Source: Phocoena phocoena (Eukaryota; Chordata; Mammalia; Artiodactyla; Phocoenidae). Taken from it: a stretch of 64,000 nt of DNA. The DNA lies in the NCBI RefSeq assembly GCF_963924675.1, contig NC_089238.1, positions 57,816,299 to 57,880,298 on the forward strand, read 5' to 3'. The translations under genes were made by a program, and so were the position numbers. Positions within the stretch are counted from its first letter, which is position 1, and the number at the start of each line of letters is the position of its first letter. Of this stretch, positions 54,442 to 64,000 are shown one piece after another. The notes beneath the pieces were generated by a model. It had not been told where the DNA came from. It saw only the letters and a list, made by a program, of their open reading frames with translations, and did not search any database.

Positions 54442-55419
54442 TTGAACAGCAGAATTACCTTCTCCTGGGCATCCAGGCTGGTGCGACCTGCCACGTGGCT
54501 GGGACCCAGGGTGAGGGGGCCTTGGAGGGCAACCCAGGTTCTTTCCCATCACTGGCCCCAGGGAGCCTGTGCACAGTAAGGCGGGGAGGGGGCTCTTCCA
54601 GGACAGTCGCACGTTATGGGGAATGTGGCAGCCCTGAGGCCTTCCCTTCCGGACGCGCCAAGAGGCTGACAGATTGCATCACACTCCTCCATTCACGCCA
54701 GGCAGGAAGCGGGGAGAGCCGTGGCCAAGCCACACACGGGGAGGTGGCTCTTCCCGCCGCCAGCCCTGCCCGGCTGCCCTCACTGTTACCGCTGCACGAC
54801 TCACCTGGTTTGACTCACCCCATTTGGGGTGTGCACCCCAAGGGGAGCAGGGGCACCTCTCCCCACCTCACAGATAAGGACCTGGAAGATCCAGGAAGGG
54901 GGTGTGGCTGGCCCAGAGCCCCAGCCCCAGGGCCATCCCCCTGCGGTGGTCACTGGGGGCGGGACAGACCGAGGCCCAGGGCCCCTCCTCTACCGACGCA
55001 AGGCCCTCCCCTTCAGGATCACAGGGTGCCACCCTGCCTGTGCAGAGCGGAGCCCACCCGGCAGGTGTCCGAGCCCCTGTGGACAGAGGGTATTGTTCCT
55101 TGAGCTCAGCTCCGTGTCAGAGAGTGGACAGGCAAGGCCGGGCTGGCCGTCTGCAGTAGGGAGGGGAATGGGCTGGATCCCAGAACAAAGTGGACTTTGT
55201 AATATTCATTTCCTTTATAGAAAGAAGAACTCAGACATATGATGAAACTTTAGTGTCCACTGACTTCAGCTGATGAGTAAACAAACACTTTATTATCCTC
55301 CCTAGTGTCCTTTCTAAAAAACTCTGAAATGAAACAGAATCTAAAGTAAATCAGGGGATTCACTAGGACCCGTGTCTCTTAGCCTTAAGGAAAGCAGCGC
55401 TGGGAGGCTGTCTGGGAGG

Positions 55420-55530
55420 CTGGATTTGCCTCTCGGCTACACTGGTTTTAGGCCCCGTCACCTGGACAAGGTGCCTGACTCTTCAGAGCCTCAGCTTCCA
55501 CACCCGCAGGATGGAGGGGGGTGACAGGGA
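55420..55530 (+). mobile_element. MIR SINE, weak
   Basis: 'ctggacaaggtgcctgactc' and 'ttcagagcctcagcttcca' follow the sense MIR core ('tgggcaagttac', 'gcctcagtttcc') with many changes. Confidence 0.45.
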
Positions 55531-56794
55531 CACGAGAGGCTCCGGGTGTCACACAGGGTCTGCTGCCGCCACTACCACTACTCCCGGCAGTACCCCCACC
55601 TGCGCTGCGTGGCAGGGGGACGACAGTCTACCCCAGCGCACCCGCAGGCGGGCTGCTGGGTGAGGCCAGCACACTGGCGGGAGGGCACCCCGGCTGGCAG
55701 CCGGCCCCCTCGGGGTTCCCCGTGCCAGCACCCCCAGATAAGCACCCCGCAACAGCTGGGGCCGGGGAGATAGAGCCCAGCGGCCTCCGGAGAGAAGCGG
55801 CAGTGGGCTGCGTGCAGAAGGCGGGAGCAGGCGGGGCCTGGCGGCTGGTGCCACGGGCCAAGCGGGAAGCCCGCCCTTCAGGGCTGTGCCTGTCCTGCCC
55901 TCATCCCGCCGTGACACAGTCACCTAGCTGGCCTGCAGGGGCACCCCAGCTCAACCTCGCAAATGAGCCGGGGTCCCCGGGGCTGTGCTGGAGGGCCCGC
56001 CACCCTCTGCAAAGTCACCGTTCCTCTGCCAACGGACCCACGAACTCGCACTCACACCCTGGCCCACCGCTCCCCACCCGAGGGGCTCCACCCATACCCC
56101 ATCCTCGTGCCCGAGACAGCAGGAAGCGCTGCCCAGTGGGGGAGGGAGAACCCCTTGGCTGGCCTCCTGGGCTGCTCTCACCCCATGGCCCTGGGGACAG
56201 CTGGTCACACTTAGAGCCGGGCCATGAGCGCCAACTCCAGCTGCGGCCTGGCGGACCAGGTGGCTTGAGTTCAGAGTCCTGTCTGCAGACCGCAAGGGCC
56301 ACACGTGCCCAGGGGGCCACCCGGGCCGAGGACAGGGGCTGGCCCACGGGCTCGGGGATGCACGGCAGCCCCCCCATCTGTTATTTCTCAGGACCCGCCT
56401 TGGGTAGCGCCTCCGGGACCCTCCCAGACCCTGAGCACAGGGTGGCCGGCGGGGAGCTGCCACTGCTCCGCCCACCAGCGTACAAATGGGACGGGTGCCA
56501 CCAGTCTCTGGGAGGGCACTTATCTGAGCAGTTCCCAAAGGCTCCTGCCCAGCCTCGCCTGACGTGACCTCTCACCCCGGCCTGACCGGTTATCTCACTC
56601 TCCAGGCCCCAGGGTCCACCTCCTGGTGATAACTCTTCACACATAGGCTGCTGTCAGCTGTCAGCCACTGAGGGCCAGCCTCCCAGCCCCCTGGTACATG
56701 CTGCACAGCCACAGCCGACTGGCTGTCTCACTCCCAAGGGAGAGCTTGAAATGCATTTTAAAACACCAAAACAAAACAATACAAAAAACACACC

Positions 56795-56872
56795 CAAATC
56801 TTCGTTCCCCGAACCCGCACCCCCTGCAGTGGAAGCGCGGAGTCTTAACCACTGGACCACCAGGAAAGTCCC
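56795..56872 (-). mobile_element. Short tRNA-Glu SINE, partial
   Basis: Antisense on plus: 'tcttcgttccccgaaccc', 'gtggaagcgcggagtctta', head ending at 56872. It lies against the 5' end of the L1 tail at 56873. Confidence 0.8.
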
Positions 56873-57045
56873 TCTGCTCAATATTCTGTTAACAACCTAA
56901 TGGGAAAAGAATTTGAAAAAGAATAGATATGTGTATATGTATATGCATAACCGAATCACTTTGCTGTACACCTGACACTAACACAGCGTTGTTAATCAAC
57001 TATACTCGAAAATAAAATTAAAAAATTTTAAGTTAAAAAAAAACA
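56873..57045 (+). mobile_element. L1 3' terminus
   Basis: 'gctcaatattctgttaacaa', 'tcactttgctgtacacctg', 'gttgttaatcaactatactc', A-rich tail. It lies in intron 1, antisense to the gene. Confidence 0.8.
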
Positions 57046-59029
57046 AAGAAACCACATACCCAAATCCATTTCCCTCTCTGACAGAGGGTGACACCCTGAT
57101 GGGATTTATCAGGCCCAGTGACCAGGGCTGCCCCTGGATTTCGTGTACGCCAGTAACAAAATCTTCAACAAACCCGGCAACGAGGGCCAAGTATGAGCAC
57201 CTGCTGCGTGCTCTCCATCGTTCAGCGTCCTCGGCACTGCCGGGGGTCCCCTCACCCTCACCCCCTCTGCTGACTCGAGGACAAACACACCAGACAACGG
57301 CATGACTGACGCCAAGAGAACCATCTGAAAGCAAAGCACCTGGGGACTGGCTGGCCGCCCACTCATGAGAACACCCGTCTACTGTCCCCACGTCTCTGAT
57401 GGGGCCGCAGCCGTGGACCCTCCCTCGTCCCCGGCCCAGTGTCTGTAGGGACCGTCCCCCTCCAGGATGGAAAGGGGAGTGCAGGTATCACTTGGGTTTC
57501 ATGCAGGGTCCACGGGTCAGAGCCCCAGAGCCTAGAACCTCACTACCAAGTGAGTCCTACGAAGCCGCCAGTGGCGTCCTCAAATGAGTCTCTGAAAAAG
57601 GTGCTTTCTGTACGTGGCTTCACGACGCTTAAGAAAAAGGGCCAATACTTGAGGCAAAGCCAGTCTGAGGCCCAGCGGTAACTGCCACCCCACACAGGTG
57701 GGAGGGGCCGAGCCGCCAGCCAGAGGAGCCCCGTTTTACCCGCAGCTCTGCCGGCAGGCCCCCGGCGGCCCCCGAGACAGGAGCGGAAGTGGCTGGCAGG
57801 CGGGGCGTGCTGCAGGAAGCCGGGCCAGCCTGGTCTCTTGGGGCAGCAGCTGTCACGGGGCCGGAGAGCAGCAGAAGCTGAGTACTGTGACTGAGGCCGG
57901 ACGAGCCCTGGGCCCAGGCAGCCGGCCCACCTGCCGTCCGGAGCCTCTACCCGCCGAACAGCAGCACCCGCGGGGCCCCTGGACCCGGAGCCCCGGCTGC
58001 AGGTGGGCCGAGGCTCCTCGACTGTGGCCAGGGAAACCCTGGGCTTGAGTGACCCAGGCGTCTGGGAGAGTGGCCAGCAGCGGGGGTGACCACCGACAAA
58101 GCGTCCAGTCGCTCTGGCGTTCTTGTCCTGCCTTTACTCTACTGTCCAAAACCGCCCAGCACACGGGGACCCAGGGCCTCCACTCTGGTCCTGGACACCC
58201 AGTTATCCACTGGGCTTGGCGAGAGCCCCCTCCACCCCAGGCCCGGCCCCCACGATGGCCTGTGCCTCCACAACCCAGCACCTTCCCCTCCTGCCCTAAC
58301 TCTGCTGCCTCCTAATAACAGATAGGTCTCCCCCCAACCCCGGAGCATATCAGAATCCCTGAGGACCTCGTAACACAGGTCCCCGCAACCCAGAGCGTCT
58401 GACTGGGCAGGCCCGAGAACCTGCATTTCTCACAGTTCAGGGAGAACCAGTGGGTGACTTCACGACGTGTAATTCACCTTTACTGGCTCTAAGAGAGTGC
58501 ACACACAGGACCCAGCTGTACCCCAAACACCTAAGAAGGCCGACCTCGCTTCCAGGCGTGCTCAAATACAGAGCCCGCTCAGGGTGACAGTCCGGCTCCT
58601 GACCCACCCAGGACCCCACCACCGGCCACTCCAGATCGGAGCCTCCGGAGAGTCTGGAAAACTGAAAGAAAATGAAGGAATTCTCAGGGGCAGGGGCTGC
58701 TCAGGTGGGACCAAGGGCTCCAACTCCAGTGTCTGATCTCCGCCAAGAGAGGCAGCGGCCACAGGAGCCAAAGGACGCGACACCTCAGTCCAGTTGGGAC
58801 GATGCCCCTCCAACACCCCCACCCTTGTCGAGCCACTGATTTCCTGCAAAAAGAATTGCTAACAGGCCGAGTCACATTTTCAAATGCGACCAGCCCTGGA
58901 ACGTGTTTCACGTTTTCCATTTTTAACTGGGGCTGGGTGATGCCTGGCCACAGAGCTCCCCTTGCTTGGTGGTGGGGGTCTCAGCGCGCATCAGGAACAG
59001 GGCTGACACTTCATTTCAAAACACACCAG

Positions 59030-59339
59030 GACTTCCCTGGAGGAGCAGTGGTTGGGAGTCTGCCTGCCAAGACAGGGGACACGGGTTTGATCCCTAGTCT
59101 GGGAAGATCCCACATGCCGTGGAGCAGCTAAGCCCGTGTACCACAACTACTGAGGCTGCGCTCTAGAGCCCGCGAGCCACAACTACTGAGCCCACGTGCC
59201 ACACTTTCTGAAGCCCGCGCACCTGGAGCCCGTGCTCCACAACGAGGGAAGCCACCGCAATGAGAAGCTCGTGTACCGCAACGAAGACCCAAACACAGCC
59301 CAAAACAAAAATAGATAAATTAAAAAAATAATAATAAAC
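59030..59339 (+). mobile_element. Long CHR-type SINE, internally shortened
   Basis: Sense on plus with an A-rich tail. Duplication aaaacacaccag at 59018-59029 and, with one change, at 59340-59351. The 'agtagcccccgctcg' module is missing. Confidence 0.92.
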
Positions 59340-59544
59340 AAAACATACCAGAAAAAGGCAGATTCAGTTCACTCTGAGATCTGCTGACACCCGAGCCCTG
59401 AAGTTAACAGAAACCCCTCAAGTCTCACCTTTTTTGGTTCTTCTGAAGCAGAGCCCTGCAGAATACAGAGGTTCCCAAAGGTCCCCCCACTCCAACCCCA
59501 GCCTCAAGGACAGCCAGGCCCTTAGGAGGGAGCCCCCCTCCAAG

Positions 59545-59648
59545 TTGGCCCTGATTTCTAACATGCTGTGTGACCTTGGGCAGGTTACTCAGTGGGTCTG
59601 AGCCTCTGTTTCCTCATCAGCTAAATAGGAATACTGCTGCTGGCCCCA
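59545..59648 (+). mobile_element. MIR SINE
   Basis: 'gtgtgaccttgggcaggtta' and 'gagcctctgtttcctcatc' are the sense MIR core, well preserved. Confidence 0.75.
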
Positions 59649-59847
59649 CGGGTGCGTTTTAACATGCAGACACGCCGACTGGCACGCCTGCTGAGTAAAG
59701 ACGTGCTGAGGACGGCTGAGGCTGTGTGTACAGGGGAGTCCGTGGTTAGTCTCCATCCCTGGCTCGCACCTCTGTGGTCTGGAATCCGCCCCCCACCCAA
59801 ACCTGCTGCAGCCCCTGAGGGTGAGAGGACACTACAGCATCCACACA

Positions 59848-59992
59848 GCCCCCTCATTTGCTAGTTGGGGTCAGTGGAGCTCAGAGAGGTTTTCCGACGT
59901 GCTGGAAGTCACACAGCAGTCGCCAGGGGAGTGGGGTGAGGACGCCCAGGCCTCCTAAGTCCCACTCCCATGTTCTGGCCACTAGACTGGGG
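59848..59992 (-). mobile_element. MIR SINE
   Basis: 'gtggagctcagagaggtttt', 'ggaagtcacacagcagtcg', 'ttctggccactagac' follow the antisense MIR. It is about 200 bases from an oppositely oriented MIR. Confidence 0.7.
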
Positions 59993-60365
59993 TCTTCAAC
60001 CCCAGCTGCCCGTGACAGGCTCCCCACCCCGCTCCCCCAGCACACACTATGCACTATTACAGACCTGGCTCTGCCTGGGAGGGCCTGGGCGTCAGTCCTC
60101 CGACCATATGGTCCAAGGTGCAGCCAGGGAAGAGACCCACCAACCAGAGCAAGTCCCACAGGGCCCCACCCACCACGAACACACATCTACTGACACCCGT
60201 GGAGGGGAGGGGACGGCTGCGTGGGGGGCACAGAAGCAGGCTGTCGTGGTTGGGGGGCAGGGGGCGCCTGGCAGGCTGACTTCAGAACCCTACGACCCTG
60301 GACAACAGCCCGGGCTGAGAGTCCCTCCCCATACAGCGAGAGGGCAATCCCTGGTCACCTGGGAG

Positions 60366-60530
60366 GAGGCCAGACGTGGACCCTCGACGACCCTCTGTGC
60401 CTCAGCAGGTGAGCTGACCCCCCAACCCCCCGACCCAGGAATAAGTGCTCATAACCGGACTCTGGTGACCTTCCCTCCCCACCCAGACCCCCGAACCCGG
60501 CCCCTCAGCCCGAGCTGTCAGCCCCTCCTG
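60366..60530 (+). repeat. Unassigned dispersed repeat, copy 2
   Basis: Matches 31088-31225, best at 'ctggtgaccttccctcccca', 'cccagacccccgaaccc', 'ggcccctcagcc'. It has an extra stretch near 60400-60430. Confidence 0.65.
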
Positions 60531-63029
60531 GAACAGGCCGCCCGGGGGCAACTTCTCTCCCCACGCCCCTCCCAGACACACGCACCCCAGCCCCGCCTTG
60601 TCCTTTCCCTCAGCTCTGCAGGGGTCTGACACCACAGCTGGTAACACGTGGTTGCTGCTGTGTGGGGTGCCCAGCCAGGGCCCCTCCACCTGCCGCTGTG
60701 CCAGACACACCTGCTCTGTCGTGCTGCGTTCCTCGACAGTCCCTCCAACAGCAGACCCTTGCCGTGACGGGCCGGCCAATCACACGCCCCCTGCGGGCAG
60801 AACGCGATCACCCCACCGCGCCCCAGGCTCTGGAACACAGGCCCCGTGAGGCCCGGCACCCAGGCCCCGGGTCACGCAGCCGGAGAGCCAGAGCCAGGGC
60901 CCTCGCAGGCCTGCCAGCTGACTCAGGCTGACAGGGTGCCCTAGAAGGGGACCAGCTGAGGACACAGCCCTGCAGCCAGCGTCCATGCCGAGGGCTGAAT
61001 CTTGTACCGGCGTTGGGCAGCTCACGTGGACAGGGACAAAGCGCTAGGGGGCCACGGGGTTACGGTGGGCCATGGGCCCACGTCTCTGGGCAGGGGCCTC
61101 GGTTCTGTACTGGCTACACTCGGGGCGACTCACAGACGATCAGGCTGCCAGCCAGCAGCCAAGGTCAGGGTGACGCAGAGGGCAGATTGGGTTCCCTGCA
61201 GCAGGCTGGAGGCTTCACAGGGCAGGCGCATCCCACTGGGGGAGGGTGGCACAGCCCGGAGGACGCCCCTGCCTGAAGGCAGGTCTGGACACACAGGCAA
61301 GGGTGTGTGTCCTCCGGCTGCCCCGCCAACCCACACTCCCAAGCAAGAATGCAGGATCCTGCCAGGACTAAGGAAAGAGCTGGGCAGGGAACTCCTGCCA
61401 GGATGTACAGGGGACCCCAACCACCGAGCCAAGAAGCTGCTGGACTGGGCAGTGGTCCTGCTGGGGGGAGAGGACAGGACAAGGCCCGTTGGTGGGGACA
61501 GGCGTGCTCTGGGCAGCTCCCCCAGCCAGTAATCCAGACAAGGGCCCAGGAAGGTTACCCTGACTGACTGGGGGTGTGGAATCACGTGCCCCCCGGTCCC
61601 CGGCACCTGCTGTGAGTCACCGGAGGGGACAGGAACTGGAGGCCAGCGTGGGCATGGGACAGGGCCCGTGGCCACTGGGTAGATGGAACCCATGGGGCAG
61701 CTGTCAGCCACCCTGCCCTGGAAGCTCGTCTGCAAAGTTCTGAGAGGAAGACGGAGGTTTTTCTAGCTGGTTTCCTATAAGGGGTCCGACTCCCCACAGT
61801 GCGGGGGCAGTGCTTCCCGGAGAGCCCAGGACACACACACACACCTCAGATCCACTAGTGTGTACTCCTGACGACCTGGCGCCTGGACATGGCGACCGAC
61901 ACTGTCCCGGACGCCTGATACCCCCAGCACAGACACGGCCCTGTCCCCACGCCGGATGACAGAGGCGGCTCCGGAGGGGAAGGGCACCACAGCCCCGGCT
62001 CCTGCCCACCGCGCCGCAGTCTCCCTGGCTGTAAAGTGGGGGTGATGACACTGATTTCAAAGGCTGGGCCGTTTATGCCGTGACGGGGGCACCGCTCTTG
62101 GGGGGCGGGGGGAGGCTCCCAACCCGGACGGGGCCCAGGGGCTCTGGGAAGCTCTCACCGCGAGTCTGGGGTGAACGAGCAGGGTGGACACCTCTGAGCA
62201 GGGTCTGCACATTCCATGGGATCATCAAAGGGGTCCGTGACCCAGAGGAAAAGGGTCAGAAACGCCCTCCCTCAGTCATGCGCTCTGTGAAGTACCCGCC
62301 ACACCCCGTGACTCGAGCCGGAGCGCTTTCAAGTCTGGCCCAGGAAGTCGGATTTCAGGGCTAATTACCATGCTATCGTCTACACTCAGCTCACAGCTCG
62401 CGATTCTGGGGTTGCCAGCTCCTTGGAAACACCCAGAAGCCTCTGCTTCACGTGGCGAGGGGTTCAGGCCGGGCGGCTGGCAGGCGTCCAGACACCCTGA
62501 GCCGGCCTCGGGCTGTGCGCCGACCTCGCTGTGACAGGCCTGGTTTGAGGCCCGGGGACACAGCGGTGGACACGCCAGGAAGCCTGGGGGAGAGGGTGTG
62601 CTGCCACCCCCTACCCCCTTCGGCTCATGACCCCAACGACCAACTTAGCCTGGAGCCAGCTGGCCACGGCTCACCCCCAGCCACCAAACCCCTGCCTCAT
62701 CTGCACCCTCCCCTGCGGGGGACAGCTGTGCCCCAGCCCTGGGCAGGCCCCCCCCCAACCCCCGGCAGGGCTGCGGTGCCGCCTGTGCGATGGGCAGCTC
62801 AGCTCGGCTCCTGACAGGGAGACGCTGGCCTCCGTCTTCCTCTCCAACGCTCTCCTTCCTTCTTTCCGCTAATAGAGGGGAGGAGAGCAGTTTGCAGGGC
62901 GGCTCAAGAGGTCAAGGGCGAACGCCAGAAGGAGGGCACTGCTGAGAACAATCACAGGCACCGTGTGACCAGGGTCCCCGGGTGCCATGCTCGTTAGACA
63001 TGCAGTGGCCGAGGCTCCTCACAAACACC

Positions 63030-63140
63030 CACCACGAACCTCCACGTCACAGATGCGGAAACGGAGGCTAGGAGGTCCCGCGAATTTCTCAGATCAGAAC
63101 CCGGGTCTGTCCACGTGCAGAACGCAGACTCTTTACCTGA
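63030..63140 (-). mobile_element. MIR SINE
   Basis: 'tcacagatgcggaaacggag' and 'cagatcagaacccgggtctg', then 'cagactctttacc', follow the antisense MIR core. Confidence 0.65.
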
Positions 63141-64000
63141 CACCAGTGGAAAATATCTCAGGTCACAGGTCCCTAGAGGAACAACAGCTGAGGACCCCCT
63201 GCCCCCACTCCACGCAGGTTTGCCCGAGTAAGGGTGACAGTGGCGGCGGGGGGCGGGGGCAGCTCACTCTAGGGGAGCCTTGGCAACCCGGTCTGTCCCC
63301 TGTGAGAAGGCAGGAAAGAAGTGCTTTCCAGGCCACACCAAGGGCCACCAAGCTGGAAGGGGATGCAGAGTCCCCCTCTTGGCCACCAGCAGACCTGCCA
63401 GGCTCTACAAGATGGATGGATGATGTACATGACAACTAGGGGGTCTGAGTGGCCGTCCTCCCCAGTGGGAGAGGGAGCAGGGCGGGCGACCGGGTCTGCA
63501 GCCGCTTCCCTGACACCTACGTGTCCTGGGCAGGAGTGACCACAACTCAGACAGGGCCCCATCCAGCAGAGGGAGATGGGAGCCTGTTCAGACGCCTTCT
63601 CTCAGGAGCTTCTCCATGAGATAAAGGACTCAAGTTAGGTCGCAGCTGTTTCTGAACCACAATGGCTCCCAGGTACCTGCCCCAGGCAGCTCCTCTCTGT
63701 GTATGCCTCGTCCAGCCTCTCCAGATCCCACTGGACCCATCACAGAGAGAGGCGGCCAGGAAGGCTAGAGAAATTGCAGACGAAAACCCCGCCAGGCGAG
63801 AACCTCACCTCTCCCGAGTGACTTCCGTCGCAAAGATAAAACCCAGTGTCACCTGAATCTCAAAGCAACGCTACCAAGTTTTCGCTAAGTGATAAATAAC
63901 CCGTGCAAACCAAACTCCCGGGGGGCCATCGGCAAAGAGTTACGGAGCTCGTGTCCCTCTCTCACCTTCGTGACTCGTTAAAAACATGGAAACACCAGGG

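Larger units (their letters stand above)
33880..64000 (-). other. SLC7A5: SLC7A5 (LAT1) gene span, exon 1 missing
   Basis: LAT1 is the catalytic light chain of the heteromeric L-type transporter. It pairs with SLC3A2 (4F2hc/CD98) and exchanges leucine, phenylalanine, tryptophan, thyroid hormones and similar substrates without sodium at the plasma membrane, for example at the blood-brain barrier and in placenta, and it feeds mTORC1. Nine coding exons on the minus strand splice cleanly by GT-AG rules and give residues 181-507 with human numbering and no indel. Exon 1 (N-terminus, TM1-3, Cys164 bonded to SLC3A2) and the promoter lie upstream, beyond 64000. The 3' limit is inferred from the usual roughly 3-kb UTR. 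Confidence 0.97.
52518..64000 (-). other. SLC7A5: SLC7A5 intron 1, 3' part
   Basis: At least 11.5 kb to the window edge. Holds a poly-G run (52770), a G-rich tract (54419), MIRs, an L1 tail, one short and one long SINE, the second copy of an unassigned repeat (60366) and a unique AT-richer patch at 55190-55340. The 348-codon plus frame at 55521-56567 is low-complexity Pro/Gly/Arg-rich chance sequence. Confidence 0.9.

Noticed and set aside
55521..56567. 348-codon open frame on the plus strand
   Set aside because: Low-complexity Pro/Gly/Arg composition, no domain, overlapped by frames on the other strand, and inside intron 1 of SLC7A5 in GC-rich DNA where stop codons are rare.

Overview
This is nuclear DNA from a mammal, most likely a whale or dolphin (hippo is the main alternative). 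It carries about two dozen tRNA-Glu-derived CHR-family SINEs, many with intact target-site duplications, plus 3' tails of cetartiodactyl-type L1 elements. I saw no BovB or other ruminant-only repeat. Nothing looks bacterial: there are no operons, ribosome binding sites or CRISPR arrays.

The only gene I can support is SLC7A5 on the minus strand. It encodes LAT1, the light chain of the CD98 heteromeric amino-acid exchanger. Coding exons 2 to 10 are all present (52517 down to 36852), with GT-AG splice sites and compatible phases at every junction. Joined, they cover residues 181-507 in human LAT1 numbering with no insertion or deletion. Exon 1 (start codon, TM1-3, the cysteine that binds SLC3A2) and the promoter lie beyond base 64000. 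The 3' UTR probably runs to about 33.9 kb and contains a SINE.

Layout: 1-33.8 kb is the intergenic region downstream of SLC7A5. It is a patchwork of SINEs, L1 pieces, solo LTRs, MLT1-type LTRs and one MER5A, separated by GC-rich unique DNA with three CpG-dense patches. 33.9-36.9 kb is the 3' UTR with exon 10. 36.9-42.6 kb is a compact block holding exons 3-10, with seven introns of 0.4-1.6 kb. 42.6-52.4 kb is intron 2 and 52.5-64 kb is the 3' part of intron 1. In human the neighbours are KLHDC4 (downstream) and CA5A (upstream); I recognised no exon of either.

The protein exchanges large neutral amino acids without sodium at the plasma membrane. No previously undescribed gene system was found. 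The better leads are repeat-structure and regulatory ones: a SINE in the 3' UTR, an 87-bp triplication inside an LTR, an inverted LTR-like pair, an unassigned dispersed repeat shared between 31 kb and 60 kb, a (CCCGC)8 array in intron 2 and isolated CpG-dense patches.
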